A stretch of 64,000 nt of DNA. It comes from Sedimentitalea todarodis. GTDB lineage: Bacteria > Pseudomonadota > Alphaproteobacteria > Rhodobacterales > Rhodobacteraceae. Where the stretch lies: assembly GCF_032595355.1 (NCBI RefSeq), contig NZ_JASMWN010000019.1:1-64000 (forward strand), read 5' to 3'. Each line of letters opens with the position of its first letter. Positions within the stretch are counted from its first letter, which is position 1. The notes below the pieces were generated by a model. It was not told the DNA's origin. It made no database searches and was given only the letters and a program-made list of their open reading frames with translations. Positions 49,539 to 59,014 of the stretch are shown here, one piece after another. Made by a program: the position numbers and the translations under genes.

Positions 49539-50810
49539 ATGAGCGTTGAAAAACTGAGTCTTGCAGACTTGAAAGCCAATAGTCCCAAGGACCTGTTGGC
49601 GATGGCCGAAGAGCTTGAGATCGAAAATGCTTCGACCATGCGCAAAGGCGAGATGATGTTCCAGATCCTCCGCGAGCGTGCGGACGAGGGTTGGGAAGTC
49701 TCAGGTGATGGCGTTCTCGAAGTTCTTCAGGATGGGTTCGGGTTCCTGCGTTCGCCCGAAGCCAACTATCTGCCGGGCCCGGATGATATTTATGTATCTC
49801 CCGACATGATCCGCAAACACTCGCTGCGCACAGGCGATACCATTGATGGCGTGATCGAATCGCCCAATGACAACGAACGCTATTTTGCGCTGACCAATGT
49901 TGCGTCGATCAATTTCCAAGAACCTGAGAAGGCGCGACACAAGATTGCCTTTGACAACCTGACGCCGCTTTACCCGGACGAACGGCTGAACATGGAAGTC
50001 GAAGACCCGACGATCAAGGATCGGACGGCCCGGATCATCGATCTGGTTGCGCCCATCGGCAAGGGGCAGAGATCGCTTATCGTTGCGCCACCTCGGACGG
50101 GTAAGACGGTGATCCTGCAGAATATCGCGAATTCCATCGAACGGAATCATCCGGAAATCTACCTGATCGTTCTGTTGATTGACGAGCGTCCCGAAGAAGT
50201 GACCGACATGCAGCGTTCGGTCAAAGGCGAGGTCGTGTCCTCGACATTTGACGAACCTGCCACGCGGCACGTGGCGGTCAGCGAAATGGTGATCGAAAAG
50301 GCCAAGCGCCTTGTCGAACATAAACGAGATGTTGTTATTCTTCTCGATTCAATCACCAGACTTGGTAGGGCTTTCAACACAGTTGTCCCATCATCGGGCA
50401 AGGTCTTGACCGGCGGTGTCGATGCCAATGCACTGCAACGGCCCAAGCGGTTCTTTGGTGCGGCCCGGAATATCGAAGAGGGCGGTTCGCTGACCATCAT
50501 CGCGACCGCGCTGATCGACACCGGTAGCCGCATGGACGAAGTCATCTTTGAAGAGTTCAAGGGCACGGGTAACAGTGAAATCGTACTGGATCGCAAGATT
50601 GCGGACAAACGCGTGTATCCGGCGATCGATATTCTGAAATCGGGAACCCGGAAAGAAGACCTTTTGGTCGACAAGGTGGACCTGCAGAAAACCTTCGTGC
50701 TGCGTCGGATCTTGAACCCGATGGGAACCACGGACGCGATCGAATTCCTGATTTCCAAGTTGAAGCAGACCAAGAGCAACAGCGATTTCTTTGATTCTAT
50801 GAATACCTGA
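49539..50810 (+). CDS. rho: Transcription termination factor Rho
   Basis: Rho (423 aa) is the hexameric RNA helicase that ends many transcripts. The N-terminal helical and cold-shock-like RNA-binding domain includes GFGFLRSPEANYLPGPDDIY. The ATPase core has IGKGQRSLIVAPPRTGKT (Walker A) and IVLLIDERPEEVTDM (Walker B), and the R-loop LVEHKRDVVILLDSITRLGRA. It has normal length and no insert. Confidence 0.97.
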   Translation: MSVEKLSLADLKANSPKDLLAMAEELEIENASTMRKGEMMFQILRERADEGWEVSGDGVLEVLQDGFGFLRSPEANYLPGPDDIYVSPDMIRKHSLRTGDTIDGVIESPNDNERYFALTNVASINFQEPEKARHKIAFDNLTPLYPDERLNMEVEDPTIKDRTARIIDLVAPIGKGQRSLIVAPPRTGKTVILQNIANSIERNHPEIYLIVLLIDERPEEVTDMQRSVKGEVVSSTFDEPATRHVAVSEMVIEKAKRLVEHKRDVVILLDSITRLGRAFNTVVPSSGKVLTGGVDANALQRPKRFFGAARNIEEGGSLTIIATALIDTGSRMDEVIFEEFKGTGNSEIVLDRKIADKRVYPAIDILKSGTRKEDLLVDKVDLQKTFVLRRILNPMGTTDAIEFLISKLKQTKSNSDFFDSMNT

Positions 50811-50840
50811 TCCCGGTCTGCCGGAACGGAGGTATTTCAA

Positions 50841-52127
50841 ATGGATACGATCTTTGCGCTCGCCAGTGCGCAGGGGAAGGCTGGAGTGGCCGTGGTTCGG
50901 ATTTCCGGTCCACGCGCCCACGACTCGCTTTCCCTTTTGACTCAGCAGGATACCACCAATCGCGGTATGCGATTGTGCTCGCTATACGATATGCAGGGGC
51001 AACATCTAGACGATGCGTTGGTTCTGATCTTTTTCGCGCCGGCCAGCTTCACCGGTGAGGACGTCGTGGAACTGCATCTTCATGGCAGCGTCGCGGTTGT
51101 AACTGCCGTCTTACGGACATTGGGCAAAAACGACGATCTCCGGCTGGCAGAACCAGGCGAATTCACGCGCCGGGCCATGGAAAATGGCAAACTGGATCTG
51201 TCACAGGTCGAAGGCTTGGCCGATTTGATTGATGCAGAAACAGAAAGTCAACGTCGCCAGGCACAAGAGGTTCTGTCCGGACGTCTGGGCGATCTTGCCG
51301 AGCGTTGGCGCGTTGATCTGATCCGTGCCGCATCCCTGATTGAGGCCGTTATTGATTTTGCGGACGAGGACATTCCGACAGATGTGACGCCCGAAGTTAC
51401 GGCGCTTCTGGAGAAGGTTCTGGCGGAACTCGTGGCGGAAACCGATGTCATTCATATTGCCGAACGCATCCGAAGCGGATTCGAGGTTGCAATCGTCGGC
51501 GCACCGAATGTCGGAAAGTCCACGCTCTTGAACGCTTTGGCCGGGCGCGAGGCGGCAATCACATCGGAGTATGCCGGAACCACCCGTGATGTGATCGAAG
51601 TTCGCATGGATTTGTCAGGTCTTGCTGTTACGTTTCTTGATACCGCCGGATTGCGTGAAACAACAGATGCTGTTGAAAAGATGGGAATATCTCTGGCGCG
51701 AAGCCGGGCAGACCGGGCCGATCTCAGGGTTTTTCTGGCGGAGACTGCTCTGGATCTGGATGTCCCGTTTCGCGACGGCGATATTGTCGTGCGACCCAAG
51801 GCTGACCTGCGCGAAAACAGAAGCAATTCGGTGTCCGGGATGACCGGAGAAGGTGTTACCGACTTAATTGAGCAAATCTCAGAAGTCTTGAAATATCGGT
51901 CTGCAAATGCGGGCGTCGCAACGCGGGAACGGCATCGGATTGCGATTGAGCGTGCACAAATATCGCTCGAGTTGGCACAATCGCTTTTGTCGGCACAGTC
52001 CGAGCAGTATGAATTGGTCGCCGAAGAGTTGCGAAGAGCGATTCGCGCGCTTGAATCGCTTGTTGGTCGCGTAGATGTCGAAAATTTGCTAGACGAAATA
52101 TTTGCGAGCTTTTGCTTAGGTAAGTGA
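50841..52127 (+). CDS. mnmE: tRNA modification GTPase MnmE
   Basis: With MnmG this GTPase makes 5-carboxymethylaminomethyl-uridine at the wobble position of certain tRNAs. The N-terminal folate-binding domain starts IFALASAQGKAGVAVVRISG. The G domain has GAPNVGKSTLLNAL (G1) and DTAG (G3). The C-terminal motif FCLGK matches the catalytic C-x-G-K ending. It precedes mnmG by 3 bp. Confidence 0.96.
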   Translation: MDTIFALASAQGKAGVAVVRISGPRAHDSLSLLTQQDTTNRGMRLCSLYDMQGQHLDDALVLIFFAPASFTGEDVVELHLHGSVAVVTAVLRTLGKNDDLRLAEPGEFTRRAMENGKLDLSQVEGLADLIDAETESQRRQAQEVLSGRLGDLAERWRVDLIRAASLIEAVIDFADEDIPTDVTPEVTALLEKVLAELVAETDVIHIAERIRSGFEVAIVGAPNVGKSTLLNALAGREAAITSEYAGTTRDVIEVRMDLSGLAVTFLDTAGLRETTDAVEKMGISLARSRADRADLRVFLAETALDLDVPFRDGDIVVRPKADLRENRSNSVSGMTGEGVTDLIEQISEVLKYRSANAGVATRERHRIAIERAQISLELAQSLLSAQSEQYELVAEELRRAIRALESLVGRVDVENLLDEIFASFCLGK

Positions 52128-52130
52128 GGA

Positions 52131-54002
52131 GTGTTTCACGTGAAACATTTTGATGTTGTTGTCATTGGTGGCGGCCATGCAGGCGTCGAGGCCGCACACG
52201 CGTCGGCACGATTGGGCGCGAAGACAGCACTCGTGACATTGAAACGCAGCGGAATTGGCATAATGTCCTGCAATCCAGCTATCGGGGGCCTTGGAAAAGG
52301 CCATCTGGTGCGCGAAATCGATGCCATGGATGGCGTCATGGGCCGCGTCGCAGATCGCGCAGGCATACAATTTCGCCTGCTCAATCGCCGCAAAGGGCCG
52401 GCGGTTCAAGGACCACGGGCACAGGCAGACCGGAAGATATATCGCACATCGATCTTATCCGAGGTCGAATCGCAGGAAAATCTCTATGTCATAGAGGGCG
52501 AGGCCGTCGATTTCCTGATAAAGGACAATCGTGTAACTGGAATCATGCTTGCGGATGGTTCGGAGATTTCTTGCGGCGCTGTCGTGTTGACGACCGGCAC
52601 ATTTCTCAGGGGCGTTATTCACATCGGGGATGTGGCAAAGCCTGGGGGCCGTATGGGTGATAGCCCGTCGGTACCACTTGCGGATCGAATGAAATCGTTC
52701 GGATTGCCTTTAGGGCGACTGAAAACGGGGACTCCTCCGCGATTGGACGGCCGTACGATAGATTGGACCGATCTCCAGATGCAGCCCGGGGATGATGAGC
52801 CAACGCTGTTTTCATTTCTTTCAACCAAAACCACAACGCCACAGGTATCCTGCGGGATCACACATACGAATCCCCTAACACACGAGATTATTGAGAAGAA
52901 TCTGAAACGCTCTGCGATGTATGGTGGACATATTGACGGCATCGGGCCGCGGTATTGCCCGTCAATCGAGGATAAGATCGTACGGTTTGCTGATAAGACC
53001 TCACATCAGATCTTTCTGGAACCCGAGGGCGTAGATGATCATACGGTCTATCCCAACGGAATCTCGACATCGCTTCCGGTGGATGTCCAGGAGGCCTATG
53101 TTCATTCGATCAAGGGGCTGGAGCAGGCGGTCATTCTTCAACCCGGCTATGCCATCGAATACGACTATGTCGATCCGCGTGCGTTGACCGGAACCCTGGA
53201 GCTGAAAGATATCAAAGGCTTATACCTAGCTGGGCAGATCAACGGAACAACGGGTTACGAAGAGGCAGCGGCGCAAGGTCTGGTCGCTGGCCTGAATGCT
53301 GCCTTGGCAATTCAGGGGCGCGAGTCTGTCGTTTTCAGCCGATCCAACAGCTATATCGGTGTGATGATCGACGATTTGACGACACGCGGCGTTACCGAAC
53401 CCTATCGAATGTTCACGTCGCGCGCCGAATTCAGGCTGTCCCTGCGCGCCGACAACGCAGATCAGCGTTTGACACCAATTGGGGTGGGCCTTGGCTGCGT
53501 GGGGTCTGCGCGAAGATCCGCGTTTCTTGCCAAGATGGAAAAGCTGGATCGTGCGCGTACTCTTCTAACAGACACAACATATACCCCGAAGGAACTCGCC
53601 GGAGCTGGTATTCAGATCAGCCAGGATGGCAAGCGGCGCTCGGGGCTCGACGTCCTCGCGTTTCCGAATGTCGGTGTCGTGGATCTTTGTTCACTGCTTC
53701 CGGGCTTGGCTGAGGTTGACAGGGACACGCGATTGCAGGTGGAGCGGGACGCGCTCTATATGAACTACGTGAGTCGGCAGGAAAATGATGTGAACGCGCT
53801 GAAGCGTGATGAGGCGCACGTCATTCCTCACGGTTTTGATTTTTCGGACGTTGGCGGGCTTTCAAACGAGATAAAGCAAAAGCTTGGTGCCGCACGTCCT
53901 GAAACCATAGCCCAGGCAGCTCGAATTGATGGGATGACGCCATCCGCATTGGCATTGGTGCTCTCGAAGTTGCGCCGCCTGCCAAGAGTCGCGAACAGAT
54001 GA
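52131..54002 (+). CDS. mnmG: tRNA modification FAD enzyme MnmG
   Basis: MnmG (623 aa) is the FAD/NADH partner of MnmE. The FAD-binding motif is VVIGGGHAGVEAAHASARLG, followed by SCNPAIGGLGKGHLVREID. It begins with GTG (52131), and the first codons FHVKH are themselves the parS palindrome. The C-terminal region (NEIKQKLGAARPETIAQAAR) is typical. It overlaps rsmG by 4 bp. Confidence 0.96.
   Translation: MFHVKHFDVVVIGGGHAGVEAAHASARLGAKTALVTLKRSGIGIMSCNPAIGGLGKGHLVREIDAMDGVMGRVADRAGIQFRLLNRRKGPAVQGPRAQADRKIYRTSILSEVESQENLYVIEGEAVDFLIKDNRVTGIMLADGSEISCGAVVLTTGTFLRGVIHIGDVAKPGGRMGDSPSVPLADRMKSFGLPLGRLKTGTPPRLDGRTIDWTDLQMQPGDDEPTLFSFLSTKTTTPQVSCGITHTNPLTHEIIEKNLKRSAMYGGHIDGIGPRYCPSIEDKIVRFADKTSHQIFLEPEGVDDHTVYPNGISTSLPVDVQEAYVHSIKGLEQAVILQPGYAIEYDYVDPRALTGTLELKDIKGLYLAGQINGTTGYEEAAAQGLVAGLNAALAIQGRESVVFSRSNSYIGVMIDDLTTRGVTEPYRMFTSRAEFRLSLRADNADQRLTPIGVGLGCVGSARRSAFLAKMEKLDRARTLLTDTTYTPKELAGAGIQISQDGKRRSGLDVLAFPNVGVVDLCSLLPGLAEVDRDTRLQVERDALYMNYVSRQENDVNALKRDEAHVIPHGFDFSDVGGLSNEIKQKLGAARPETIAQAARIDGMTPSALALVLSKLRRLPRVANR
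52132..52147. other. parS centromere site 1 (within the mnmG start)
   Basis: TGTTTCACGTGAAACA is an exact 16-bp match to the consensus parS. It lies at codons 1-6 of mnmG. parAB are 2.5 kb downstream. Confidence 0.92.
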
Positions 54003-54622
54003 ATTTGAGCGGTGATGAGGGTAGGCGGCATCCAAATGTTTCACGTGAAACACTCGATAGGCTGAATTGCTTTGAAGCCCTCGTTCAGAAATGGAATCCA
54101 CGTATCAATCTCGTATCCCGCAAGAGCTTGGACGATCTATGGCCGCGCCATATCATTGATTCAATTCAGGTTTTTCGATCGACCGACAAAGCCGGTCACT
54201 GGGTGGATTTGGGAAGCGGCGGCGGATTTCCGGGGATTGTCATCGCGATTCTCGCGGCTGAGGAACGCCCCGAGGTAGGAGTTACGTTGGTTGAAAGCGA
54301 TCAGCGCAAATGTGCGTTCCTGCGGACAGCGATCCGCGAAACCGGAGTAAAGTGCCGGGTGCTTGCCAAGCGGATTGAGCTGGTTGAACCGCAAAACGCT
54401 GACGTTCTATCCGCGCGGGCGCTGACGAACCTACCCGGCTTGCTGGAATTTGCCGAAAGACACCTGTCAACCGATGGATTGGCGTTGTTCCCCAAGGGTG
54501 TCACGTGGCAAAAGGAAGTTGCCGAAGCGCGACGCGCTTGGCGGTTCAATGTTGAATCAGTCGATAGCAGCACTGAGGCCGGGGCCGTTATCTTGAAAGT
54601 CAAAGGAATATCGCGTGACTGA
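53999..54622 (+). CDS. rsmG: 16S rRNA (guanine-N7)-methyltransferase RsmG
   Basis: RsmG (207 aa) methylates G527 of 16S rRNA using S-adenosylmethionine. It has the SAM motif WVDLGSGGGFPGIVIAILA and the downstream segments RALTNLPGLLEFAERHLS and LFPKGVTW. NVSRETL near residue 14 is encoded by the second parS site. The stop overlaps parA by 8 bp. Confidence 0.95.
   Translation: MNLSGDEGRRHPNVSRETLDRLNCFEALVQKWNPRINLVSRKSLDDLWPRHIIDSIQVFRSTDKAGHWVDLGSGGGFPGIVIAILAAEERPEVGVTLVESDQRKCAFLRTAIRETGVKCRVLAKRIELVEPQNADVLSARALTNLPGLLEFAERHLSTDGLALFPKGVTWQKEVAEARRAWRFNVESVDSSTEAGAVILKVKGISRD
54037..54052. other. parS centromere site 2 (within rsmG)
   Basis: TGTTTCACGTGAAACA is again an exact 16-bp match. 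It encodes VSRET in RsmG. It is 1.9 kb from site 1 and 0.6 kb upstream of parA. Confidence 0.92.
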
Positions 54623-55424
54623 TTTTTCCCATTCGCCAAGTCCACAGATCATAGCCATCGCCAACCAGAAGGGCGGGGTTGGCAAAACAACAACCTCGAT
54701 CAACCTCGCTGCCGCGCTGGCGGAAATGGCGTTGCGCGTTCTGGTGGTTGATCTTGACCCGCAGGGTAACGCATCGACGGGGCTGGGCATCGAAGCCGAA
54801 GAACGTGAAATGACAACCTACGAGTTGCTCGTCGGCGATGTGCCCCTTGGCGAGGTGATTCAACCGACCGCATTGGACGGGCTATCGATCATTCCTGCGA
54901 CGGTGGATCTAAGTTCGGCGGACATAGATCTGATCTCGAACGATCGGCGGAGTTTTCTTTTGCACGATTCGCTGCGGCAGAGCGCAATGGGTGAATTTGG
55001 ATTTGACTATATCCTGATCGATTGCCCGCCATCGCTCAATTTGCTGACTGTAAATGCGATGGTGGCGGCACATTCCGTGCTGGTCCCGTTGCAAAGCGAG
55101 TTCTTTGCATTGGAGGGCTTGTCGCAACTGATGCTGTCGGTACGCGAGGTCCGCCAGTCGGCGAATCCGGGGTTGAGAATCGAAGGTATTGTGTTGACCA
55201 TGTATGACAAACGCAACAACTTGTCTCGTCAGGTCGAACAGGACGCACGTGAAAATCTGGGCGATCTGGTCTTTGAAACCCTGATTCCGCGCAATGTTAG
55301 GGTAAGCGAGGCCCCATCATACGCGATGCCGGTCCTCAGCTATGACAGCAATTCGCAAGGTGCGGTGGCCTATCGCGCGCTGGCCCAAGAGATCATGAAC
55401 AAGCACAGGCTGATGGCGGCCTAA
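54615..55424 (+). CDS. parA: Chromosome-partitioning ATPase ParA
   Basis: ParA (269 aa) is a Walker-type ATPase that binds DNA non-specifically and moves ParB-parS complexes. The deviant Walker A motif KGGVGKTTTSINLAAALA is at residues 19-36, followed by LVVDLDPQGNASTGLG and IDCPPSLNLLTVNAM. The chromosomal type lacks the N-terminal HTH of plasmid ParA. parB follows 21 bp later. Confidence 0.97.
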   Translation: MTDFSHSPSPQIIAIANQKGGVGKTTTSINLAAALAEMALRVLVVDLDPQGNASTGLGIEAEEREMTTYELLVGDVPLGEVIQPTALDGLSIIPATVDLSSADIDLISNDRRSFLLHDSLRQSAMGEFGFDYILIDCPPSLNLLTVNAMVAAHSVLVPLQSEFFALEGLSQLMLSVREVRQSANPGLRIEGIVLTMYDKRNNLSRQVEQDARENLGDLVFETLIPRNVRVSEAPSYAMPVLSYDSNSQGAVAYRALAQEIMNKHRLMAA

Positions 55425-55445
55425 ACGAGTCGAGGAGCGTAGCAG

Positions 55446-56333
55446 ATGGACAAGAAGGTGAAACCTCGCGGGTTGGGGCGCGGACTTTCCGCATTGATGG
55501 CGGATGTTTCGGCCGAGAGCCAAAGTCCGGATCGTCCGGTTGGACCCGATATCCATGTCCCGATTGAAAAGCTGTTTGCAAACCCAAACCAGCCGCGCCG
55601 GAGATTTGCGCAGGACGATCTGGATGATCTGACCGCATCGATCAAGGAAAAGGGCGTTCTTCAGCCGCTGATCGTCCGGCCCCGCGAGGGCGGCACCTAT
55701 GAGATTGTCGCCGGTGAACGTCGTTGGCGCGCATCACAGCAGGCACAATTGCACGAGGTTCCGGTTCTTGTGCGGGACTTTGACGATGTCGAGGTTCTTG
55801 AGGTCGCGATAATCGAGAACATTCAGCGTGCCGATCTGAACGCGGTCGAAGAAGCGGCCGGATACAAGCAGTTGATGGAGAGCTTTGGCCACACCCAGGA
55901 ACGTCTGGCCGAGGCGCTTGGAAAGAGTCGAAGCCATATCGCAAACCTGATGCGCTTGCTGACCTTGCCGGCCGATGTTCAGAGCATGTTGCAGGAAGGC
56001 GCACTGACTGCCGGGCATGCGCGCGCCTTGATTACCGCAGAGGAGCCCTCGGTCTTGGCGCGGGCAATCGTCAAGGGCGGGCTGTCGGTGCGTGCGACCG
56101 AGGCATTGGTCAAGAAGCAGGCGGCAGGGGGTCAGCCAGCAAAGAAAAGGCTGCTGGCAGCACCTGCAGAGAAGGACGCGGATACGCGCGCGCTCGAGGC
56201 GGATCTGTCGGCAAATCTGGGGATGAAAGTGGAAATCACACACAAGCCGGGTCAGGACTCGGGTGAAATGTCGATCAGATATGGCAATCTGGACGATCTG
56301 GACAGGCTTTGCCAACTGCTAAGCGGCAGCTAG
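55446..56333 (+). CDS. parB: Chromosome-partitioning protein ParB
   Basis: ParB (295 aa) binds parS and spreads as a CTP-dependent clamp. The start KPRGLGRGLSALMADVSAES is the ParA-contact leader. The CTP-binding segments are YEIVAGERRWRASQQAQL and VAIIENIQRADLN, then a helix-turn-helix (TQERLAEALGKSRSHIANLM). The C-terminal domain dimerises. Its stop begins a TAGAGCGATTTGCG element. Confidence 0.97.
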   Translation: MDKKVKPRGLGRGLSALMADVSAESQSPDRPVGPDIHVPIEKLFANPNQPRRRFAQDDLDDLTASIKEKGVLQPLIVRPREGGTYEIVAGERRWRASQQAQLHEVPVLVRDFDDVEVLEVAIIENIQRADLNAVEEAAGYKQLMESFGHTQERLAEALGKSRSHIANLMRLLTLPADVQSMLQEGALTAGHARALITAEEPSVLARAIVKGGLSVRATEALVKKQAAGGQPAKKRLLAAPAEKDADTRALEADLSANLGMKVEITHKPGQDSGEMSIRYGNLDDLDRLCQLLSGS

Positions 56334-56400
56334 AGCGATTTGCGCTAAGGCTGAACTGTTTGACGCAGCCGGAAATCACAGATTTCAACGGCTTAGGTGG
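56331..56400. terminator. Multi-stem structure between convergent parB and hemW
   Basis: A stop-linked TAGAGCGATTTGCG is followed by three nested complementary pairs: CTAAG (56345-56349) with CTTAG (56392-56396), GGCTG (56349-56353) with CAGCC (56366-56370), and GAAATC (56372-56377) with GATTTC (56381-56386). This could fold into a branched structure and serve as a two-way terminator. Confidence 0.45.
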
Positions 56401-56432
56401 TATCGGATAGACCAGGTTGGGCGCGAAGCGCA

Positions 56433-57602
56433 TTAGCCGACAAGAAACTCGGAAATTATGGCATTCAAAACCATAAACCCTTGCCTTTTAACCATAATAT
56501 TGCTTCCTCGGACCTGAATGAGGCCGAGCTCGGACAGTGAGTTTCGAGCTTTTGGGTCCAATTTGTGCCCCGCAAGACTCTCATAGCGCACAACATCTAT
56601 GCCTGATCTAAGGCGCAACCCCATCATCAGGTATTCTTCGGCTTGCTCTAGCGACCACAAGGGGCGCCGCAGGGTTTCACCGGACCCTTTGCTGACCAAA
56701 CGCAACCATTCGGCCGGCATCATTTCGGATTCCGTGGCATGTCGCTTGCCGTTCAGTGTGACCCGCCCATGCGCTCCGGGGCCAATCCCGACATAGTCAC
56801 CACCACTCCAGTAGATTAGATTGTGCCGAGATTCAGAACCGGGGCGCGCATGGTTCGAGACTTCGTACATCGGCAAACCGTGTTTGTCACAGGTTGTCTG
56901 CGTGATGTCGTACATGTCGGCGGCGCGATCATCATCAGGCAATCCGCGCAACTTTCCGGCTGCAAACCGGTCGCCAAAGGCGGTGCCAGACTCGATGGTG
57001 AGCTGGTAAAGCGACAGATGATCGATGGCCATCGATAGCGCGGTTTCCAGTTCGTGCTGCCACTGTTCAAGCGTCTGATCCTGGCGGGCATAGATCAGGT
57101 CAAAACTCACCCGGTCAAAACAATCACGCGCAATGTCAAAGGCCGCTTGCGCTTCGGCGACCGTATGAATGCGGCCCAGGCGCCTGAGGTCGGCATCATT
57201 CAACGCCTGCACGCCCATCGACACACGATTGACGCCGCCATCCCGGTATCCGGCAAAACGACCGGCCTCGACAGAGCCGGGGTTTGCCTCGAGCGTGATT
57301 TCGATGTCGTTCGCAGGGGTCCAGTAGCCACAGGCGGCCATGATGATCTCGGCCACTGTATCGGGATCCATCAGGCTCGGCGTACCACCGCCAAAGAAAA
57401 TCGAATTCAGCACACGATCGGGGGTTTCCGCGGCGGTTCTCGCGAGTTCGAAGAGGTAGGCATCGCGCCAGGCGGATTGGTCCACCTGTTGCGAGACATG
57501 GCTGTTAAAGTCGCAGTAGGGGCATTTGGCCTGGCAAAACGGCCAATGAACATAGAGGCCGAAACCGCCCTGTCGCCAGTCTTCAGTCAAAACAGCCCGC
57601 AA
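56433..57602 (-). CDS. hemW: Radical SAM haem chaperone HemW (HemN-like)
   Basis: HemW (389 aa) belongs to the HemN radical-SAM branch but delivers haem to proteins rather than acting as a coproporphyrinogen III oxidase. The 4Fe-4S motif is CQAKCPYCDFNSH near residues 23-35, with the GGGTPSLMDPDTVAEII-like segment after it. The HemN-specific N-terminal residues are missing, which fits HemW. The stop is unclear only in the region shared with a terminator. The gene overlaps rdgB by 20 bp. Confidence 0.9.
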   Translation of the reverse strand: MRAVLTEDWRQGGFGLYVHWPFCQAKCPYCDFNSHVSQQVDQSAWRDAYLFELARTAAETPDRVLNSIFFGGGTPSLMDPDTVAEIIMAACGYWTPANDIEITLEANPGSVEAGRFAGYRDGGVNRVSMGVQALNDADLRRLGRIHTVAEAQAAFDIARDCFDRVSFDLIYARQDQTLEQWQHELETALSMAIDHLSLYQLTIESGTAFGDRFAAGKLRGLPDDDRAADMYDITQTTCDKHGLPMYEVSNHARPGSESRHNLIYWSGGDYVGIGPGAHGRVTLNGKRHATESEMMPAEWLRLVSKGSGETLRRPLWSLEQAEEYLMMGLRLRSGIDVVRYESLAGHKLDPKARNSLSELGLIQVRGSNIMVKRQGFMVLNAIISEFLVG

Positions 57603-58194
57603 CCAATTTCGCCGTCGCCTTGGCGCGGTGGCTGATCTTGTTTTTTTCCCAGCGATCCATTTCGCCGAACGTCACGTCATAGCCGTCCGGCACAAAGATC
57701 GGATCATAACCGTGACCCTGATCGCCGCGCATGGGCCAGATGACCTGACCCGGCATGATCCCCTCGAACACCTCGTCATGACCATCTGGCCAGGCGAGAA
57801 CGAGCGTACAGCAGAACTGCGCCGTGCGTGGAGATGGCGCATGAATTGCTTCGAGTTCGCGATGGGTGCGTTCCATCGCCATCACGAAATCTCGCCCGTT
57901 GAGCGTTTCGGCCCAGTCGGCGGTATAGACGCCCGGAGCACCGTTCAGCGCATCGATCTGGATGCCGGAATCATCTGATAGTGCGGGCAGGCCGGTTGCC
58001 TGCGCGGCAGCGTGGGCCTTGATCCGGGCATTGCCGACAAAGGTCGTTTCGGTCTCTTCCGGCTCTGGCAGATTCATCTCGGCGGCACCGACGACCGACA
58101 CGCCGAATGGATCCAGCAAATGCGCCATCTCTTCAAGCTTGCCGGCGTTGTGTGTGGCCACCAACACCCGGTCGCCGACAAACTTGCGTGTCAT
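57583..58194 (-). CDS. rdgB: dITP/XTP pyrophosphatase RdgB
   Basis: RdgB (203 aa) removes deaminated purine nucleotides. It starts VLVATHNAGKLEEMAHLLDP and has the family segments ATGLPALSDDSGIQIDALNG and GDQGHGYDPIFVPDG. It is between rph and hemW, overlapping each, so these three form one minus-strand operon. Confidence 0.95.
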   Translation of the reverse strand: MTRKFVGDRVLVATHNAGKLEEMAHLLDPFGVSVVGAAEMNLPEPEETETTFVGNARIKAHAAAQATGLPALSDDSGIQIDALNGAPGVYTADWAETLNGRDFVMAMERTHRELEAIHAPSPRTAQFCCTLVLAWPDGHDEVFEGIMPGQVIWPMRGDQGHGYDPIFVPDGYDVTFGEMDRWEKNKISHRAKATAKLVAGCFD

Positions 58195-58901
58195 GCGGCG
58201 GCTTTCTGGGCAGCGACGAGTTCACCAACGCCTTTTTCGGCGAGGTCCATCAACTGGTTCATCTGATCGCGGGAAAAGACCGACCCCTCGGCGGACATCT
58301 GAACCTCGATCAGCTTGCCCGAACCGGTCATGATAAAATTGCCGTCAACACCGGCTTCGCTATCCTCGGGGTAGTCAAGATCCAGAACCGGCTGGCCAGC
58401 GTAAATGCCGCACGAGACGGCGGCGACCGGATCGACAAGCGGGTCGCTGATCACGTCGCCCGCCTTCATCAGCTTGTTCACCGCAATCCGAAGCGCTGTC
58501 CAACCCCCCGTGATCGCCGCACACCGCGTGCCGCCATCGGCCTGGAGAACATCGCAATCGACCGTGATCTGCCGTTCGCCAAGGGCCACACGATCCACGC
58601 CGGCCCGCAGCGAGCGCCCGATAAGGCGCTGGATTTCAACCGTGCGCCCGCCCTGTTTGCCGGATGCCGCCTCGCGCCGCATTCGTGTGTTGGTCGCACG
58701 TGGCAACATCCCGTATTCCGCCGTGACCCAGCCAAGGCCGGAGCCCTTGATAAACGGAGGAACGCGATCCTCGATGGTGGCCGTGCAGAGCACATGGGTA
58801 TCGCCAACCTTGATCAGGCAAGACCCCTCGGCGTGTTTTGTAAAGCCCGTTTCGATGGAAACGGGGCGCATTTCGCTTAGATCTCGACCAGAGGGGCGCA
58901 T
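58191..58901 (-). CDS. rph: Ribonuclease PH
   Basis: RNase PH (236 aa) trims the 3' ends of tRNA precursors phosphorolytically. The start is RPSGRDLSEMRPVSIETGFT, followed by GSCLIKVGDTHVLCTATIED, the arginine-rich substrate site and DCDVLQADGGTRCAAITGGW. It heads the rph-rdgB-hemW operon and is divergent from hrcA. Confidence 0.95.
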   Translation of the reverse strand: MRPSGRDLSEMRPVSIETGFTKHAEGSCLIKVGDTHVLCTATIEDRVPPFIKGSGLGWVTAEYGMLPRATNTRMRREAASGKQGGRTVEIQRLIGRSLRAGVDRVALGERQITVDCDVLQADGGTRCAAITGGWTALRIAVNKLMKAGDVISDPLVDPVAAVSCGIYAGQPVLDLDYPEDSEAGVDGNFIMTGSGKLIEVQMSAEGSVFSRDQMNQLMDLAEKGVGELVAAQKAAA

Positions 58902-59014
58902 GGGGTCTCCTTAATATGTTGGCGTCGCAATACAGCCCGACACAACGGTTGTGCAACCCCGATTGACCTTTGCAACAGGTGGACTTTAATGGCGAACCAG
59001 CCAAGGATGAACGC

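Noticed and set aside
58902..59014. Possible CIRCE element upstream of hrcA
   Set aside because: No TTAGCACTC-N9-GAGTGCTAA-like sequence could be found in this gap.
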